Positions 36,122 to 46,610 are shown, counted from the first letter of the stretch. The stretch is 64,000 nt of DNA from Lachnoanaerobaculum umeaense (GCF_003589745.1 NZ_CP032364.1:1178001-1242000); one strand, 5' to 3'. The notes: generated by a model from the letters alone, not told the origin. Program-made: numbers and translations.

Positions 36122-37096
36122 ATGAATTTAAGTAAAAAAATAATAATAGCATTAAGTCTATTGTGTACAAGTGCATTATTTACCGGCTGTATATCAAGTT
36201 CGGTTATGAGTGATTATTATAATGAGTCAAAGAGAGCAAAAGGTTATTCTAATCAGACAGAAGATGGATATGATACAGAGAAAAGTGAAGAAGAGTATCA
36301 AGAGTCTACCTCACAAACCGGAAATGAATATAGTTATATTAAGTACGATATTGATATTCTTGATGATTATGATGAGTATGATAATGATTATATTGATGAT
36401 GTTTATTACATTGTTGGACAAGATATAACCCAAAGCGAGATGGACTACTATTCAATGATAATGGCACTTTTGGATCGATATTGGAGCGAAGATTATGATA
36501 ATGCTCGTGATAATACAGGAGGATATGACTATTTTAAACCTATTTTAGTAGTATATAAGGATGAAATCAATCTTTTATTAGAAGGAGAAGAAGCTGTAAG
36601 AAGTGGCTGCTTTTATACTTCCGGTATTCTCTTTGTAGATTCAGCTCAAATGGAAGAGGTTAGTATGGATAGTGTAGCACCCATAGACTATGTAATGGCC
36701 CATGAATATGGACATCATATACAGAATCTATTGGGAGATATGGATATGGTTAGTAAAAGACAATATAAGATGATAGCTAAAAGAGATAATGTCGGAGCTA
36801 ACAGATTGAATATTCGTTTGGAGCTGCAAGCTGATTATTATGCAGGAAGATTTTGTGATTACTTAGAAGATTTGGGAGATGCTAATGATACAGAGATTTT
36901 ATCTGTAGATAATATAGTAGAGATAATAGCGGCTGCCGATAGTATTGGTGATGATGTAATTATGGGATCATATTATAGTGCAGAGCTATCTGACCATGGT
37001 ACTGCTGACCAAAGAAAAAGGTGGTTTATGAATGGATATAAGGATGATGATTTTAAGAAGAGAAATATTTTTGATCTAAATGATGAACAATTATAA
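36122..37096 (+). CDS. Putative neutral zinc metallopeptidase lipoprotein
   Basis: Secreted lipoprotein of 324 residues: lipobox FTGC (Cys23), acidic Asp/Tyr-rich linker to about residue 95, then a neutral zinc metallopeptidase domain (YpfJ-like, Pfam Zn_peptidase). The HExxH motif is H194-E195-Y-G-H198 in MAHEYGHHIQNL, and the third ligand is probably E234 in LELQADYYAGRF. A C-terminal HGTADQRKRWF element also matches the family. The natural substrate is unknown. A 12-bp hairpin follows. Confidence 0.85.
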   Translation: MNLSKKIIIALSLLCTSALFTGCISSSVMSDYYNESKRAKGYSNQTEDGYDTEKSEEEYQESTSQTGNEYSYIKYDIDILDDYDEYDNDYIDDVYYIVGQDITQSEMDYYSMIMALLDRYWSEDYDNARDNTGGYDYFKPILVVYKDEINLLLEGEEAVRSGCFYTSGILFVDSAQMEEVSMDSVAPIDYVMAHEYGHHIQNLLGDMDMVSKRQYKMIAKRDNVGANRLNIRLELQADYYAGRFCDYLEDLGDANDTEILSVDNIVEIIAAADSIGDDVIMGSYYSAELSDHGTADQRKRWFMNGYKDDDFKKRNIFDLNDEQL

Positions 37097-37113
37097 TAGT
37101 TAAAAGAGTTTAA

Positions 37114-37147
37114 ACAAAGTGTGTAGGATAGTTCTTACACACTTTGT
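37114..37147 (+). terminator. Hairpin after the zinc metallopeptidase gene
   Basis: 12-bp perfect stem ACAAAGTGTGTA/TACACACTTTGT, 10-base loop, interrupted T-rich tail. Lies only 29 bases before the next ATG, so it could also regulate the acyltransferase gene. Confidence 0.6.
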
Positions 37148-37175
37148 TATTATGTTTTATAAAAGGAAGTATTGT

Positions 37176-38276
37176 ATGAATACAGATATCGGAAATCAGG
37201 AAAATAGAATAGATAGTCTGGATATTTTTAAAGGTGTTTTAATTTTTTTAGTAGTACTTGGACATTTTCTTTTGCCTATCAAGGATGGAGAATATATGTT
37301 TATTACAAAATTGTTTTTCTTCATTTACAGCTTTCATATGCCGGCTTTTATTTTTGTCTCAGGTTATGTTTACTATGATTCCTGGAGACGAAAGGGTACC
37401 GGAGTTAGGTCTATAATATCATTGGTATTGCTTTTCTTTTTTATGAAAATATTGTTGCATATAAGTGATATGCTATTTTATGGTGATAAAAATATATTTC
37501 CGGATTTTTTTCATGAGTCCTCTACTCCCTGGTATGTTTCTACTCTGATAATTTTTAGACTATCACTATTGCCGGTAGAAATATTTTTAAAGAATTCAAA
37601 AAAAATTGAAAATAATGAGAGAAGATTTATAGATGGCATAACAATATATATTTCCGTATTGATGCTTGTAACTCTTTTTATTTCAATGACAAATGGTGGT
37701 TGGCAAACAAAAATAGAAGATTTTCTTTCTTTAGACAGGGTTATATCATTTGCACCTTTTTTTTATATAGGATTATTGTATAAGAAATATTCATCCATAA
37801 CTAAGACTTCAATATTTGAAAAAACAAATATACTTTTCTTTTCACTTGGAATTCTGAGTGTTGGGAGTCTTGTTGTTTTATTTCAGTATACAAGATTTTA
37901 TACTATAGCTTTTTACGGTCCATGGGGATATCGTATAGCTGAAAATAATATTTTGCCTATTTTTAAGGGGGCATTAAATCCACTTCGTATAATATTTATT
38001 CCATATGCCTTGAGTATTGCTTATTTTGTGTTTGTGATATGCTCTAAGAGAAGTTTTTTGGGAGATTCTCTCTTGAAAAAAATTGGAGTATACACTTTAC
38101 CTATATTTGTATTTCACAGACCTGTGAGAGATGCCTTCACTTATTTTGTGCTTAATAATATAAACTTAGTGAAATTTGGTGGCATAAAGATGTTAGTTAT
38201 AATGACTATAATTTCATTTTTTATTTGTCTTATATTTGGCAATAGCAAAGCAGATAGGATTTGCAGATTTAGGTAG
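37176..38276 (+). CDS. Membrane acyltransferase (acyltransferase_3 family)
   Basis: Integral membrane O-acyltransferase-like protein, 366 residues with about ten hydrophobic segments. Start region NRIDSLDIFKGVLIFLVVLGHF, with the active histidine in VLGHF, and SFHMPAFIFVSGY are the family signatures. It probably acylates a surface polysaccharide or similar glycan. AAGGA (37163-37167) selects ATG 37176; an upstream in-frame GTG at 37119 lies in the preceding hairpin and is rejected. No adjacent polysaccharide gene tells the substrate. Confidence 0.82.
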   Translation: MNTDIGNQENRIDSLDIFKGVLIFLVVLGHFLLPIKDGEYMFITKLFFFIYSFHMPAFIFVSGYVYYDSWRRKGTGVRSIISLVLLFFFMKILLHISDMLFYGDKNIFPDFFHESSTPWYVSTLIIFRLSLLPVEIFLKNSKKIENNERRFIDGITIYISVLMLVTLFISMTNGGWQTKIEDFLSLDRVISFAPFFYIGLLYKKYSSITKTSIFEKTNILFFSLGILSVGSLVVLFQYTRFYTIAFYGPWGYRIAENNILPIFKGALNPLRIIFIPYALSIAYFVFVICSKRSFLGDSLLKKIGVYTLPIFVFHRPVRDAFTYFVLNNINLVKFGGIKMLVIMTIISFFICLIFGNSKADRICRFR

Positions 38277-38412
38277 TATAATAATAGTGATGATTATAAA
38301 ATAAATTACTAATGATATATTTTACAAATTAAAATATTAAAAAGCTTTAAAATATGAAAATAAAAGTTTGGTTTCAAGGATGTTTTTGTTTTAAAGCAGA
38401 TACATGCCATTT

Positions 38413-38430
38413 TGTACTAAGAATAGTACA
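38413..38430. promoter_or_regulatory. Perfect inverted repeat upstream of the nifJ promoter
   Basis: TGTACTA-AGAA-TAGTACA, with T/A-rich flanks roughly continuing the symmetry, centred about 30 bases upstream of the -35. A candidate operator; it does not match the Rex site consensus. Confidence 0.5.
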
Positions 38431-38450
38431 CAAAACATAGGTATAATTAT

Positions 38451-38478
38451 TTGCAAATTTTTTTAAAATTGGTATAAT
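38451..38478 (+). promoter_or_regulatory. nifJ promoter
   Basis: TTGCAA at 38451-38456, 16-base spacer, extended -10 TGG-TATAAT (38473-38478). The 5' untranslated region would be about 60 bases. Confidence 0.7.
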
Positions 38479-38545
38479 GAGAGACGAAAACTAATATTTT
38501 TATTTTTATAAATATTATAAAGATTTACTTAGTAGGAGGAATTAA

Positions 38546-41500
38546 ATGGCTAAGAGACAAATGAAGACCATGGATGGTAATCAGGCAGCTGCTCATGCAT
38601 CATATGCGTATACTGATGTTGCTGCAATTTATCCGATAACACCATCATCTGTCATGGCAGAGCACACTGATGAGTGGGCAACAGAGGGTAGAAAGAATAT
38701 TTTCGGCCAGACTGTACAAGTAACAGAAATGCAATCAGAGGCAGGTGCTGCAGGTGCAGTTCATGGTTCTCTTTCAGCTGGAGCTTTAACAACAACATAT
38801 ACAGCTTCACAGGGCCTTCTTCTTATGATCCCCAATATCTATAAGATAGCAGGTGAGCAGCTTCCGGCTGTTATCAATGTTTCAGCACGTGCTATTGCAA
38901 CACATGCACTTAGTATCTTTGGTGATCATTCAGATGTTTATGCTTGTCGTCAGACAGGTGCTGCAATGCTTTGTTCATCATCAGTTCAGGAAGTTATGGA
39001 CTTAACACCTGTTTCACATTTATCAGCATTAAAGGGTAAAGTTCCATTTATCAATTTCTTTGATGGATTTAGAACATCACATGAGATTCAGAAGATTGAA
39101 GCTTGGGACTATGAGGATCTTAAGGATATGGCAGATATGGATGCTATAGCAGCTTTCAGAAAGAATGCACTTAATCCAAACCGTCCTGTAGAGAGAGGTT
39201 CAGCACAGAACCCTGATATCTTCTTCCAGGCAAGAGAAGCAAGCAATCCTTATTATGATGCATTACCTGCAATTGTTCAGGAATATATGGACAAGGTTAA
39301 TGCTAAGATTGGTACAGACTACAAATTATTTAACTACTATGGTGATGCTAATGCTGAGACAATCATTATCGCTATGGGTTCAGTTAATGATACAATAGAA
39401 GAGACAATTGATTATCTTTTAAAGCAGGGAGAGAAGGTTGGTGTTGTTAAGGTTAGACTTTACAGACCATTCAGTGCACAGGCACTTATTGATGCTATCC
39501 CTGACAGTGTTAAGAGAATTCAGGTTCTTGATAGAACAAAAGAGCCGGGTTCACTTGGTGAGCCACTTTGGCTTGATGTTGTTGCAGCACTTAGAGGAAC
39601 AAAGTTTGACGGTGTTCCTGTATTTAGTGGTCGTTATGGTCTTGGTTCAAAGGACACAACACCTGCTCAGATAGTTGCAACATTCCACAATACAGAGAAG
39701 GCTAGATTTACTATCGGTATCAATGATGATGTTACACATCTTTCACTTGATCCGGGTCCGGCACTCGTTACAACACCTGAAGGAACTACAAACTGTAAGT
39801 TCTGGGGTCTTGGTGCTGACGGTACTGTAGGTGCTAATAAGAACTCTATCAAGATCATTGGTGATAACACAGACATGTATGCACAGGCATACTTTGACTA
39901 TGACTCAAAGAAGTCAGGTGGTGTTACAATGAGCCACTTGCGTTTCGGTAAGAAGCCAATTAAGTCAACATATCTTATTCGTAAGGCTAACTTTGTAGCA
40001 TGTCACAATCCTGCATATATCAGAAAGTATAACATGGTACAGGAGCTTGTTGATGGCGGTACATTCCTACTTAACTGTACATGGTCAGATGCAGAGCTTG
40101 AAGAGCACATCCCAGGGCAGGTTAAGAAGTACATAGCTGATCACAATATTAACTTCTACACAATTGACGGTGTAAAGATTGGTGTTGCAACAGGTATGGG
40201 ACCAACAAGAATTAACACAATTCTTCAGTCAGCATTCTTTAAGCTTTCAGCAATTATTCCTGAGGAGCAGGCTATTGATCTTATGAAGAAGGCGGCTGAG
40301 AAGACTTACGGAAGAAAAGGTGAGGATGTAGTTAAGAAGAACTGGGCAGCTATTGAAGAAGGTGCTAAGAATGTTCACAAGGTTGAGGTTCCTGCAAGTT
40401 GGGCTAATGCTGAGGATGAGGGACTTGACTATGCGGTACATACAGAGGGTAGAGAGGATGCAATTAAGTTTGCTAATACTATCCAGACAGCTGTAAGTGC
40501 ACAAGAGGGTAATAACCTTCCGGTATCTGCATTCGTTGACTATGTTGATGGTACAACACCTGTTGGTACATCAGCATATGAGAAGCGTGGTATTGCTGTA
40601 AATATGCCTATCTGGAACAGTGATAACTGTATTCAGTGCGGTTTCTGTTCATATGTATGTCCTCATGCAGTTATTAGAACAATTGCTCTTACAGAGGATG
40701 AGGCAAATAACGCTCCTGAGGGAATGAGCGTACTCCCAATGACAGGTATGCCAAATTACAAGTTTACAGTAGCTGTATCAGCTCTTGACTGTACAGGTTG
40801 TGGTTCTTGTGCTAATGTATGTCCTGGAAAGAAGGGTGAGAAGGCTCTTACAATGCAGAGCATGCCGGAGAATGTTGAGAGACAGAAGTGGTTTGATTAT
40901 GCAAACGCTACTCCTGAGAAGCCTGAGGTTATTGCTAAGTTTAAGGAGACAACAGTTAAGGGATCACAGTACAAGAAGCCATTACTTGAGTTCTCAGGTG
41001 CATGTGCAGGTTGTGGAGAGACACCTTATGCAAGACTTATTACACAGTTGTTTGGTGAGAGGATGTATATTTCAAACGCTACAGGTTGTTCATCAATCTG
41101 GGGTAACTCTTCACCTTCAACACCATATACAGTAAACGCTAAGGGACAGGGTCCTGCTTGGTCTAACTCATTGTTCGAGGATAATGCTGAGTTTGGTTAT
41201 GGTATGTTCCTTGCAAATGAGGCTCTTAGAAAAGGACTTAAGTCAAAGGTTGAGGCTATTGCACAGAGTGGTTCAGATGATCTTAAGGCAGCAGCTAAGG
41301 AATATCTTGACACATTTACTGTAGGTGCACTCAATGGTACAGCAACAGACAAACTTGTAGCTGAACTTGAGAAGTTAAATACAGCTGAGGCTAAGGAAAT
41401 CCTTGATAATAAGGAGTTCTTGTCAAAGAAGAGTCAGTGGATCTTCGGTGGTGACGGTTGGGCTTACGATATCGGTTTCGGTGGTCTTGACCATGTAATC

Positions 41501-42073
41501 GCAAGTGGCAAGGATGTAAATATTATGGTATTTGATACAGAGGTTTATTCAAATACAGGTGGACAGAGCTCAAAGGCAACAAAGACAGGTGCTGTAGCAC
41601 AGTTTGCTGCAGGTGGTAAGGATACAAAGAAGAAGGATCTTGCAAGTATTGCTATGAGCTATGGTTATGTATATGTAGCACAGATAGCTATGGGTGCTGA
41701 TTACAACCAGACTGTTAAGGCATTAGCTGAGGCAGAGGCTTATCCGGGTCCATCACTTATCATCGCTTATGCTCCATGTATCAACCATGGTATCAAGCTT
41801 GGTATGAGTAAGGCTATGACAGAGGAGAAGCTTGCTGTTGAGGCAGGTTACTGGAATAACTTCAGATTCAATCCTGATGCTGAGAATAAGTTCACACTTG
41901 ATTCTAAGACTCCTAAAGGAGATTACCAAGAGTTCCTTAAGGGTGAGGTTCGTTACTCATCTCTTGCACTCAAGGATCCTGAGAGAGCAGCTAAACTCTT
42001 TGCTAAGAATGAGGAAGATGCTAAGGAAAGATTCTCATATCTTGAGAAGCTTGTAACATTATATTCAAAATAA
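38546..42073 (+). CDS. nifJ: Pyruvate:ferredoxin (flavodoxin) oxidoreductase
   Basis: Oxidises pyruvate to acetyl-CoA and CO2, reducing ferredoxin; the key carbon enzyme of anaerobic Clostridia. At 1175 residues it is the single-chain form: N-terminal TPP/pyruvate domains, CoA domain, a two-[4Fe-4S] ferredoxin domain with CIQCGFCSYVCP and CTGCGSCANVCP, then the TPP domain with CAGCGETPYARL, GDGWAYDIGFGG and the metal loop VYSNTGGQSSKAT. TAGGAGGAATTA precedes the ATG. Codon choice is strongly biased and base composition is higher in GC than most neighbours, a mark of very high expression. It is monocistronic, followed by a strong terminator. Confidence 0.96.
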   Translation: MAKRQMKTMDGNQAAAHASYAYTDVAAIYPITPSSVMAEHTDEWATEGRKNIFGQTVQVTEMQSEAGAAGAVHGSLSAGALTTTYTASQGLLLMIPNIYKIAGEQLPAVINVSARAIATHALSIFGDHSDVYACRQTGAAMLCSSSVQEVMDLTPVSHLSALKGKVPFINFFDGFRTSHEIQKIEAWDYEDLKDMADMDAIAAFRKNALNPNRPVERGSAQNPDIFFQAREASNPYYDALPAIVQEYMDKVNAKIGTDYKLFNYYGDANAETIIIAMGSVNDTIEETIDYLLKQGEKVGVVKVRLYRPFSAQALIDAIPDSVKRIQVLDRTKEPGSLGEPLWLDVVAALRGTKFDGVPVFSGRYGLGSKDTTPAQIVATFHNTEKARFTIGINDDVTHLSLDPGPALVTTPEGTTNCKFWGLGADGTVGANKNSIKIIGDNTDMYAQAYFDYDSKKSGGVTMSHLRFGKKPIKSTYLIRKANFVACHNPAYIRKYNMVQELVDGGTFLLNCTWSDAELEEHIPGQVKKYIADHNINFYTIDGVKIGVATGMGPTRINTILQSAFFKLSAIIPEEQAIDLMKKAAEKTYGRKGEDVVKKNWAAIEEGAKNVHKVEVPASWANAEDEGLDYAVHTEGREDAIKFANTIQTAVSAQEGNNLPVSAFVDYVDGTTPVGTSAYEKRGIAVNMPIWNSDNCIQCGFCSYVCPHAVIRTIALTEDEANNAPEGMSVLPMTGMPNYKFTVAVSALDCTGCGSCANVCPGKKGEKALTMQSMPENVERQKWFDYANATPEKPEVIAKFKETTVKGSQYKKPLLEFSGACAGCGETPYARLITQLFGERMYISNATGCSSIWGNSSPSTPYTVNAKGQGPAWSNSLFEDNAEFGYGMFLANEALRKGLKSKVEAIAQSGSDDLKAAAKEYLDTFTVGALNGTATDKLVAELEKLNTAEAKEILDNKEFLSKKSQWIFGGDGWAYDIGFGGLDHVIASGKDVNIMVFDTEVYSNTGGQSSKATKTGAVAQFAAGGKDTKKKDLASIAMSYGYVYVAQIAMGADYNQTVKALAEAEAYPGPSLIIAYAPCINHGIKLGMSKAMTEEKLAVEAGYWNNFRFNPDAENKFTLDSKTPKGDYQEFLKGEVRYSSLALKDPERAAKLFAKNEEDAKERFSYLEKLVTLYSK

Positions 42074-42142
42074 TATAATTTTAGATTTAATAGACGAAAG
42101 TTTATTTAGTGTACAAACGGAAGCCACTTTTGTGGTCAAAGG

Positions 42143-42171
42143 GAGTCAGTACTTAAGTACTGGCTCTTTTT
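42143..42171 (+). terminator. Rho-independent terminator after nifJ
   Basis: 10-bp stem GAGTCAGTAC/GTACTGGCTC (one G-U), TTAA loop, five T. Confidence 0.9.
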
Positions 42172-42195
42172 GTATTAAAAAATAGTTTATCTGCT

Positions 42196-42204
42196 TGTTA
42201 TAAT
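42196..42204 (+). promoter_or_regulatory. Candidate extended -10 promoter for the HerA-like/dgt/dnaG operon
   Basis: TGTTATAAT with no good -35 17 bases upstream; 50 bases before the next ATG and after the nifJ terminator. Confidence 0.35.
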
Positions 42205-42254
42205 GTGAAACTTGGGATAAAATAGAATTATAAATTGAGTACTTAGGAGATAAT

Positions 42255-43847
42255 ATGTATAAAGATAATGAAATATGGGTGGCAAGTGATGGAGATGCCA
42301 AATTATGTATAAAGTCAAAGTATGCAAACAGGCATGGTCTTATTGCGGGAGCCACAGGAACAGGTAAGACAGTCACTCTTAAAGTGATGGCGGAGTCGTT
42401 TTCAGATGCCGGTGTACCGGTATTTTTATCTGATATAAAGGGTGATTTATCAGGTATGTGTAGACCTGGTGAAGAAAAAGAGAGTATAAGCAAAAGAGTG
42501 TTGGAGCTAGGTATGGGAGAAGATTTTTCATTTAAAGCATATCCTACTATTTTTTGGGATATATTTGGAAAAAAGGGGCTTCCACTTAGAACAACAATAT
42601 CAGAGTTTGGTCCAATGCTGTTAGCAAAATTACTGGAATTAAATCAAATTCAAAGTGATATTTTAAATATTGTATTTAAGATAGCAGATGATGAGGGATT
42701 ATTACTTATTGATCTAAAGGATCTAAAGAGTATGTTAAACTATGTCAGTGAGAATGCAGCTGAATATAAATCTGAATATGGAAATATAGCACCTCAAAGT
42801 GTTAATGCGATAATGAGAGGACTGGTTTCTCTTGGAGATAAGGGCGGAGATATATTTTTTGGAGAACCGGCAATAGATATAAATGACTGGTTTGTAACTA
42901 AGGATGGCAAGGGCATGATAAATGTATTGGATGCCACTACCATAATAAATGATCCGAGTATATATGCAACATTCATGCTTTGGATGCTTGCAGAATTGTT
43001 TGAAATAATGCCGGAAGTAGGAGATCTTGACAAACCTAAGATGGTATTTTTCTTTGATGAGGCACATCTTTTGTTTAAGGATACTCCAAAGGCATTGCTT
43101 CAAAAAATAGAGCAGGTAGTAAAACTTATAAGATCAAAAGGTATCGGAGTGTATTTTATAACACAAAATCCAAGTGATATTCCTGATGAAGTATTGGCAC
43201 AGCTTGGAAATAAGGTTCAGCATGCATTAAGGGCGTATACACCTGCAGAGCAAAAGGGAATAAAGGCTGCAGCACAGAGTTATAGAGTAAATCCTGATTT
43301 TGATACAGCTGAAATAATAACTAATCTTGGTATAGGAGAGGCGGTTGTATCCTTTATTGGTGATGATGGAGCACCGGCTATGGTAAGAAAGGCAAAAGTG
43401 CTCCCGCCACAGTCATATCTTGGAACTATAGATGATATGATGAGGGCTACTGTTATTTCTATGTCAGATTTGGCAGGCAAATACAAGGATATGGTGGATA
43501 GAGATTCTGCATATGAGTTTTTGCAAAGATTACAAATAGAAATGGTCCAGAAGCAGGAAGAAGAAAGGCAGGCTGAATTAGAACAAAAGGAGGCCCAAAA
43601 GCAAGAAAAATTGGCACAAAAAGAGGCTGAAAGACAGGCAAAGGAAGCTGAAAAAGAAGAAAAGAAGAAAAAGGATGCTATAAAGAAAGGTGTAGCTTCA
43701 GTTGCAGGAACTGCTGCAGGTACTATAGGCAGACAGATTGGAAAGGCTATAGGAAAGACAGGAGGAAAGTTTGGATCAAGTCTAGGTGGAAATCTGGGTG
43801 CAAGTGTCGGTAGAGGTATTCTTTCAACATTGTTTAAATTAAAGTAA
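42255..43847 (+). CDS. HerA-like ATPase (DUF853 family)
   Basis: A 530-residue P-loop ATPase of the HerA/FtsK superfamily, DUF853 type. Walker A is GATGTGKTVTLK (about residues 33-44), followed by FLSDIKGDLSGM; Walker B is MVFFFDEAHLLF and the arginine/sensor region YFITQNPSDIPD. A Lys/Glu/Gln coiled coil (about 420-475) and a glycine-rich tail finish it. The function is not established; bacterial HerA-like proteins pump DNA with nucleases, but no NurA is next to it. AGGAGA precedes the ATG. It is followed 2 bases later by dgt, so it heads the dgt-dnaG-rpoD operon. Confidence 0.85.
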   Translation: MYKDNEIWVASDGDAKLCIKSKYANRHGLIAGATGTGKTVTLKVMAESFSDAGVPVFLSDIKGDLSGMCRPGEEKESISKRVLELGMGEDFSFKAYPTIFWDIFGKKGLPLRTTISEFGPMLLAKLLELNQIQSDILNIVFKIADDEGLLLIDLKDLKSMLNYVSENAAEYKSEYGNIAPQSVNAIMRGLVSLGDKGGDIFFGEPAIDINDWFVTKDGKGMINVLDATTIINDPSIYATFMLWMLAELFEIMPEVGDLDKPKMVFFFDEAHLLFKDTPKALLQKIEQVVKLIRSKGIGVYFITQNPSDIPDEVLAQLGNKVQHALRAYTPAEQKGIKAAAQSYRVNPDFDTAEIITNLGIGEAVVSFIGDDGAPAMVRKAKVLPPQSYLGTIDDMMRATVISMSDLAGKYKDMVDRDSAYEFLQRLQIEMVQKQEEERQAELEQKEAQKQEKLAQKEAERQAKEAEKEEKKKKDAIKKGVASVAGTAAGTIGRQIGKAIGKTGGKFGSSLGGNLGASVGRGILSTLFKLK

Positions 43848-43849
43848 AT

Positions 43850-44860
43850 ATGAATATACGAGAAGATATAGAACTTAGAGAAGAATTGACTCTTAGTAAG
43901 TACGCTGCTTTAAGTAAAAATTCTTTAGGAAGAGATAGATATGAGGAAGCTTGTGATATAAGGACAGTCTATCAGAGAGATAGAGACAGAATACTTCATT
44001 CAAAAGCGTTTAGAAGACTGAAACATAAGACTCAGGTATTTTTGGCACCTGAAGGAGACCATTACCGCACCAGACTTACTCATACGCTTGAAGTGGCACA
44101 AATTGCAAGAACTATAGCCAAGGCGCTGAGATTAAATGAAGATTTGGCAGAAGCTATAGCATTAGGTCATGATCTTGGCCATACTCCATTTGGTCATTCC
44201 GGAGAGGATGTGCTAAATGAAGTATGTTCATATGGCTTTGCTCATTATGAACAGAGTGTTAGGATTGTAGAGTTTATAGAAAAGTCCGGAAAAGGACTTA
44301 ATCTCACAAAGGAAGTAAGAGACGGCATATTAAATCATAGAACATCAGGAAATCCGGCTACACTTGAGGGACATGTGGTTAGACTTTCAGATAAAATTGC
44401 CTATATAAATCATGATATTGATGATTCTATCAGAGCACATATTCTGGTAGAGGATGATATACCTACAGAATATACAGATATACTTGGACATTCGGTAAGA
44501 GAAAGATTGAATAATCTCATACATGGTGTTATAGAGGAAAGTATTGATAAACCGGAAATATCAATGAATAAAGAGAAATATAAGGCAATGATGGGACTTA
44601 GAACTTGGATGTTTAAAAAGGTTTATCACAATGAAGTTCCCAAGTCACAGGAGGGCAAGGCTAAGGCAATGATTGAGTCTCTTTTTGACTATTATATGTG
44701 CCATAATGACAAACTTCCTAAAGAATATATATTTTTTATTGAAGAATTGAAGCAGGATAGTGAACTGGTAGTTTGTGACTATATAGCCGGTATGACAGAT
44801 TTGTACGCTATAGAAAAATTCAAAGACTTATTTGTTCCAAAATCCTGGGATGTATATTAA
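43850..44860 (+). CDS. dgt: dGTP triphosphohydrolase-like HD-domain protein
   Basis: Hydrolyses dNTPs (canonically dGTP) to nucleoside and triphosphate. The 336-residue length is that of the short Dgt-like family. Motifs: KAFRRLKHKTQVF, DHYRTRLTHTLEV and the HD pair in ALGHDLGHTPFGHSGE. The start has no clear ribosome binding site and is 2 bases from the previous stop, suggesting coupling. It lies just before dnaG, as in many Clostridia. Confidence 0.88.
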   Translation: MNIREDIELREELTLSKYAALSKNSLGRDRYEEACDIRTVYQRDRDRILHSKAFRRLKHKTQVFLAPEGDHYRTRLTHTLEVAQIARTIAKALRLNEDLAEAIALGHDLGHTPFGHSGEDVLNEVCSYGFAHYEQSVRIVEFIEKSGKGLNLTKEVRDGILNHRTSGNPATLEGHVVRLSDKIAYINHDIDDSIRAHILVEDDIPTEYTDILGHSVRERLNNLIHGVIEESIDKPEISMNKEKYKAMMGLRTWMFKKVYHNEVPKSQEGKAKAMIESLFDYYMCHNDKLPKEYIFFIEELKQDSELVVCDYIAGMTDLYAIEKFKDLFVPKSWDVY

Positions 44861-44870
44861 GGAGAAATAA

Positions 44871-46610
44871 TTGTATTATTCAAATGATTTAATAGATGAG
44901 GTAAGATCTGCCAATGATATAGTAGATGTTATTTCAAGCTATGTGAAGATACAAAAAAAAGGTGCGAATTATATGGGGCTTTGCCCGTTTCATTCAGAAA
45001 AGTCTCCTTCGTTTTCAGTATCACCAAGTAAACAGTTATTTCATTGCTTCGGTTGCGGTGTAGGAGGAGATGTAATTACATTTATAAGGCAATATGAGAA
45101 TTACTCTTTTACAGAAGCGTTAAACTTGTTGGCTAAGAGGGCAAATATAGAATTGCCACAGGTAAGTGAAAACGATCGTGCAAAAAATGATGAAAAAAAT
45201 ATTATATTAGAAATAAATAAAATGGCAGCTAAGTACTTTTATGACAATTTATTTTCATTAGATGGAGAAATTGGGTTAAAGTACTTCAGTGAGAGAGGGC
45301 TTAGTGCAAGAGATATAACACATTTTGGATTGGGATTTGCAAGAAAGACACCAAATGATTTGTATCAGTATCTAAGATCATCAGGATATAATGATGATAT
45401 ATTGAAAAAAAGCGGACTTATAAATATTGACGAAAAGGGTGTCAGAGACAGGTTTTGGAATAGAGTTATGTTTCCGATAATAGATGCCAATGCCAGAGTA
45501 ATAGGATTTGGTGGAAGAGTATTGGGAGACGGTTTGCCTAAGTATGTTAATTCGCCTGAAACACTTGCATTTGACAAGAGTAGAAATCTTTATGGACTTA
45601 ATTTTGCAAAACGGACAAGAAGAGATTTCTTTTTGATATGTGAGGGATATATGGATGTAATCGCTCTACATAAGGCAGGCTTTGAAAACTCTGTAGCAAG
45701 TCTTGGTACGGCGTTGACAGCATTGCATGTGAAGCTTATTGGAAGATACACTAAAAAGGTAATATTGACATATGACTCTGATAATGCCGGTATTAATGCT
45801 GCTAAGAGAGCTATTCCTCTTTTGAAAGAGGAAAATATAAATGTAAAAGTTTTATCTATGGCTCCATACAAGGATCCGGATGAATTTATAAAAAATCTAG
45901 GCAGTGAGGAATTTCAAAAGAGAATAGATAATGCTGATAATGCTTTTCTTTGGGAAGTGGAGACACTAAAAAGAAATTATAATTTAAATGAACCGGATGA
46001 GCGAACAAACTTTTATAGAGAAGTTGCAAGAATGCTAAGTCAGTTTGGAGAAAAGCTGGAGAGAGAAAATTATACTCATGCTGTGGCAAAGAGACTTATG
46101 ATTGAATATAAGGCACTTTTTGATATGGTAAATTCTTTTGGAAATTTTACAAATTCAACTAAGATTGTGCAGAGTAAGGATAAACCAAAAGTTGACAGTG
46201 GATATACTAAAGCACAAGGGCTTTTACTTACATGGATGGTAGAAGAAATAGAACTCTTCAAAAAGATAAGTGAGTATATTTCACCACAGAATTTTAGTGA
46301 AGGATTCTATCGTGATGTAGCAATAAAAATATTTGATAAGTTAAACAGGGGAGATTTAACATTTTCAAATATTTGTGACGACTATACGGAAGATATGGAA
46401 AAGCAGAAACTGCTTTCAAAAATACTTAATACAACCTTGGGGACTAACCTTAGTGATGACGAAAAGAAAAAAGCCATCACTGAAAGTATACTTAAAATTA
46501 GACAGGCAAGTTTAGACGAGAAGAGTAAAAATGCAAAAGGAATTGAAGAATTCCAAAAAGTTATAGAGGAGCAGGCTATTTTACGAAAGCTTTGTATTGA
46601 TTTAGGTTAG
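44871..46610 (+). CDS. dnaG: DNA primase
   Basis: Synthesises RNA primers for replication. The 579 residues show the zinc-binding domain with CPFH...CFGCG (residues about 38-65), the RNA polymerase domain with GFGGR, and TOPRIM motif [10 protein letters not shown] followed by YDSDNAG. The C-terminal DnaB-binding domain is about 150 residues. The start is TTG at 44871, with AAGGAG (44859-44864) 6 bases upstream; no ATG fits. Operon position before rpoD matches the macromolecular synthesis operon of Firmicutes. Confidence 0.95.
   Translation: MYYSNDLIDEVRSANDIVDVISSYVKIQKKGANYMGLCPFHSEKSPSFSVSPSKQLFHCFGCGVGGDVITFIRQYENYSFTEALNLLAKRANIELPQVSENDRAKNDEKNIILEINKMAAKYFYDNLFSLDGEIGLKYFSERGLSARDITHFGLGFARKTPNDLYQYLRSSGYNDDILKKSGLINIDEKGVRDRFWNRVMFPIIDANARVIGFGGRVLGDGLPKYVNSPETLAFDKSRNLYGLNFAKRTRRDFFLICEGYMDVIALHKAGFENSVASLGTALTALHVKLIGRYTKKVILTYDSDNAGINAAKRAIPLLKEENINVKVLSMAPYKDPDEFIKNLGSEEFQKRIDNADNAFLWEVETLKRNYNLNEPDERTNFYREVARMLSQFGEKLERENYTHAVAKRLMIEYKALFDMVNSFGNFTNSTKIVQSKDKPKVDSGYTKAQGLLLTWMVEEIELFKKISEYISPQNFSEGFYRDVAIKIFDKLNRGDLTFSNICDDYTEDMEKQKLLSKILNTTLGTNLSDDEKKKAITESILKIRQASLDEKSKNAKGIEEFQKVIEEQAILRKLCIDLG

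Noticed and set aside
37119..37175. Upstream extension of the acyltransferase from GTG 37119
   Set aside because: Lies in the 12-bp hairpin and lacks a ribosome site; AAGGA supports ATG 37176.
38413..38430. Rex (NADH sensor) operator at nifJ
   Set aside because: Rex sites read TTGTTAA-N4-TTAACAA; this is TGTACTA-N4-TAGTACA.
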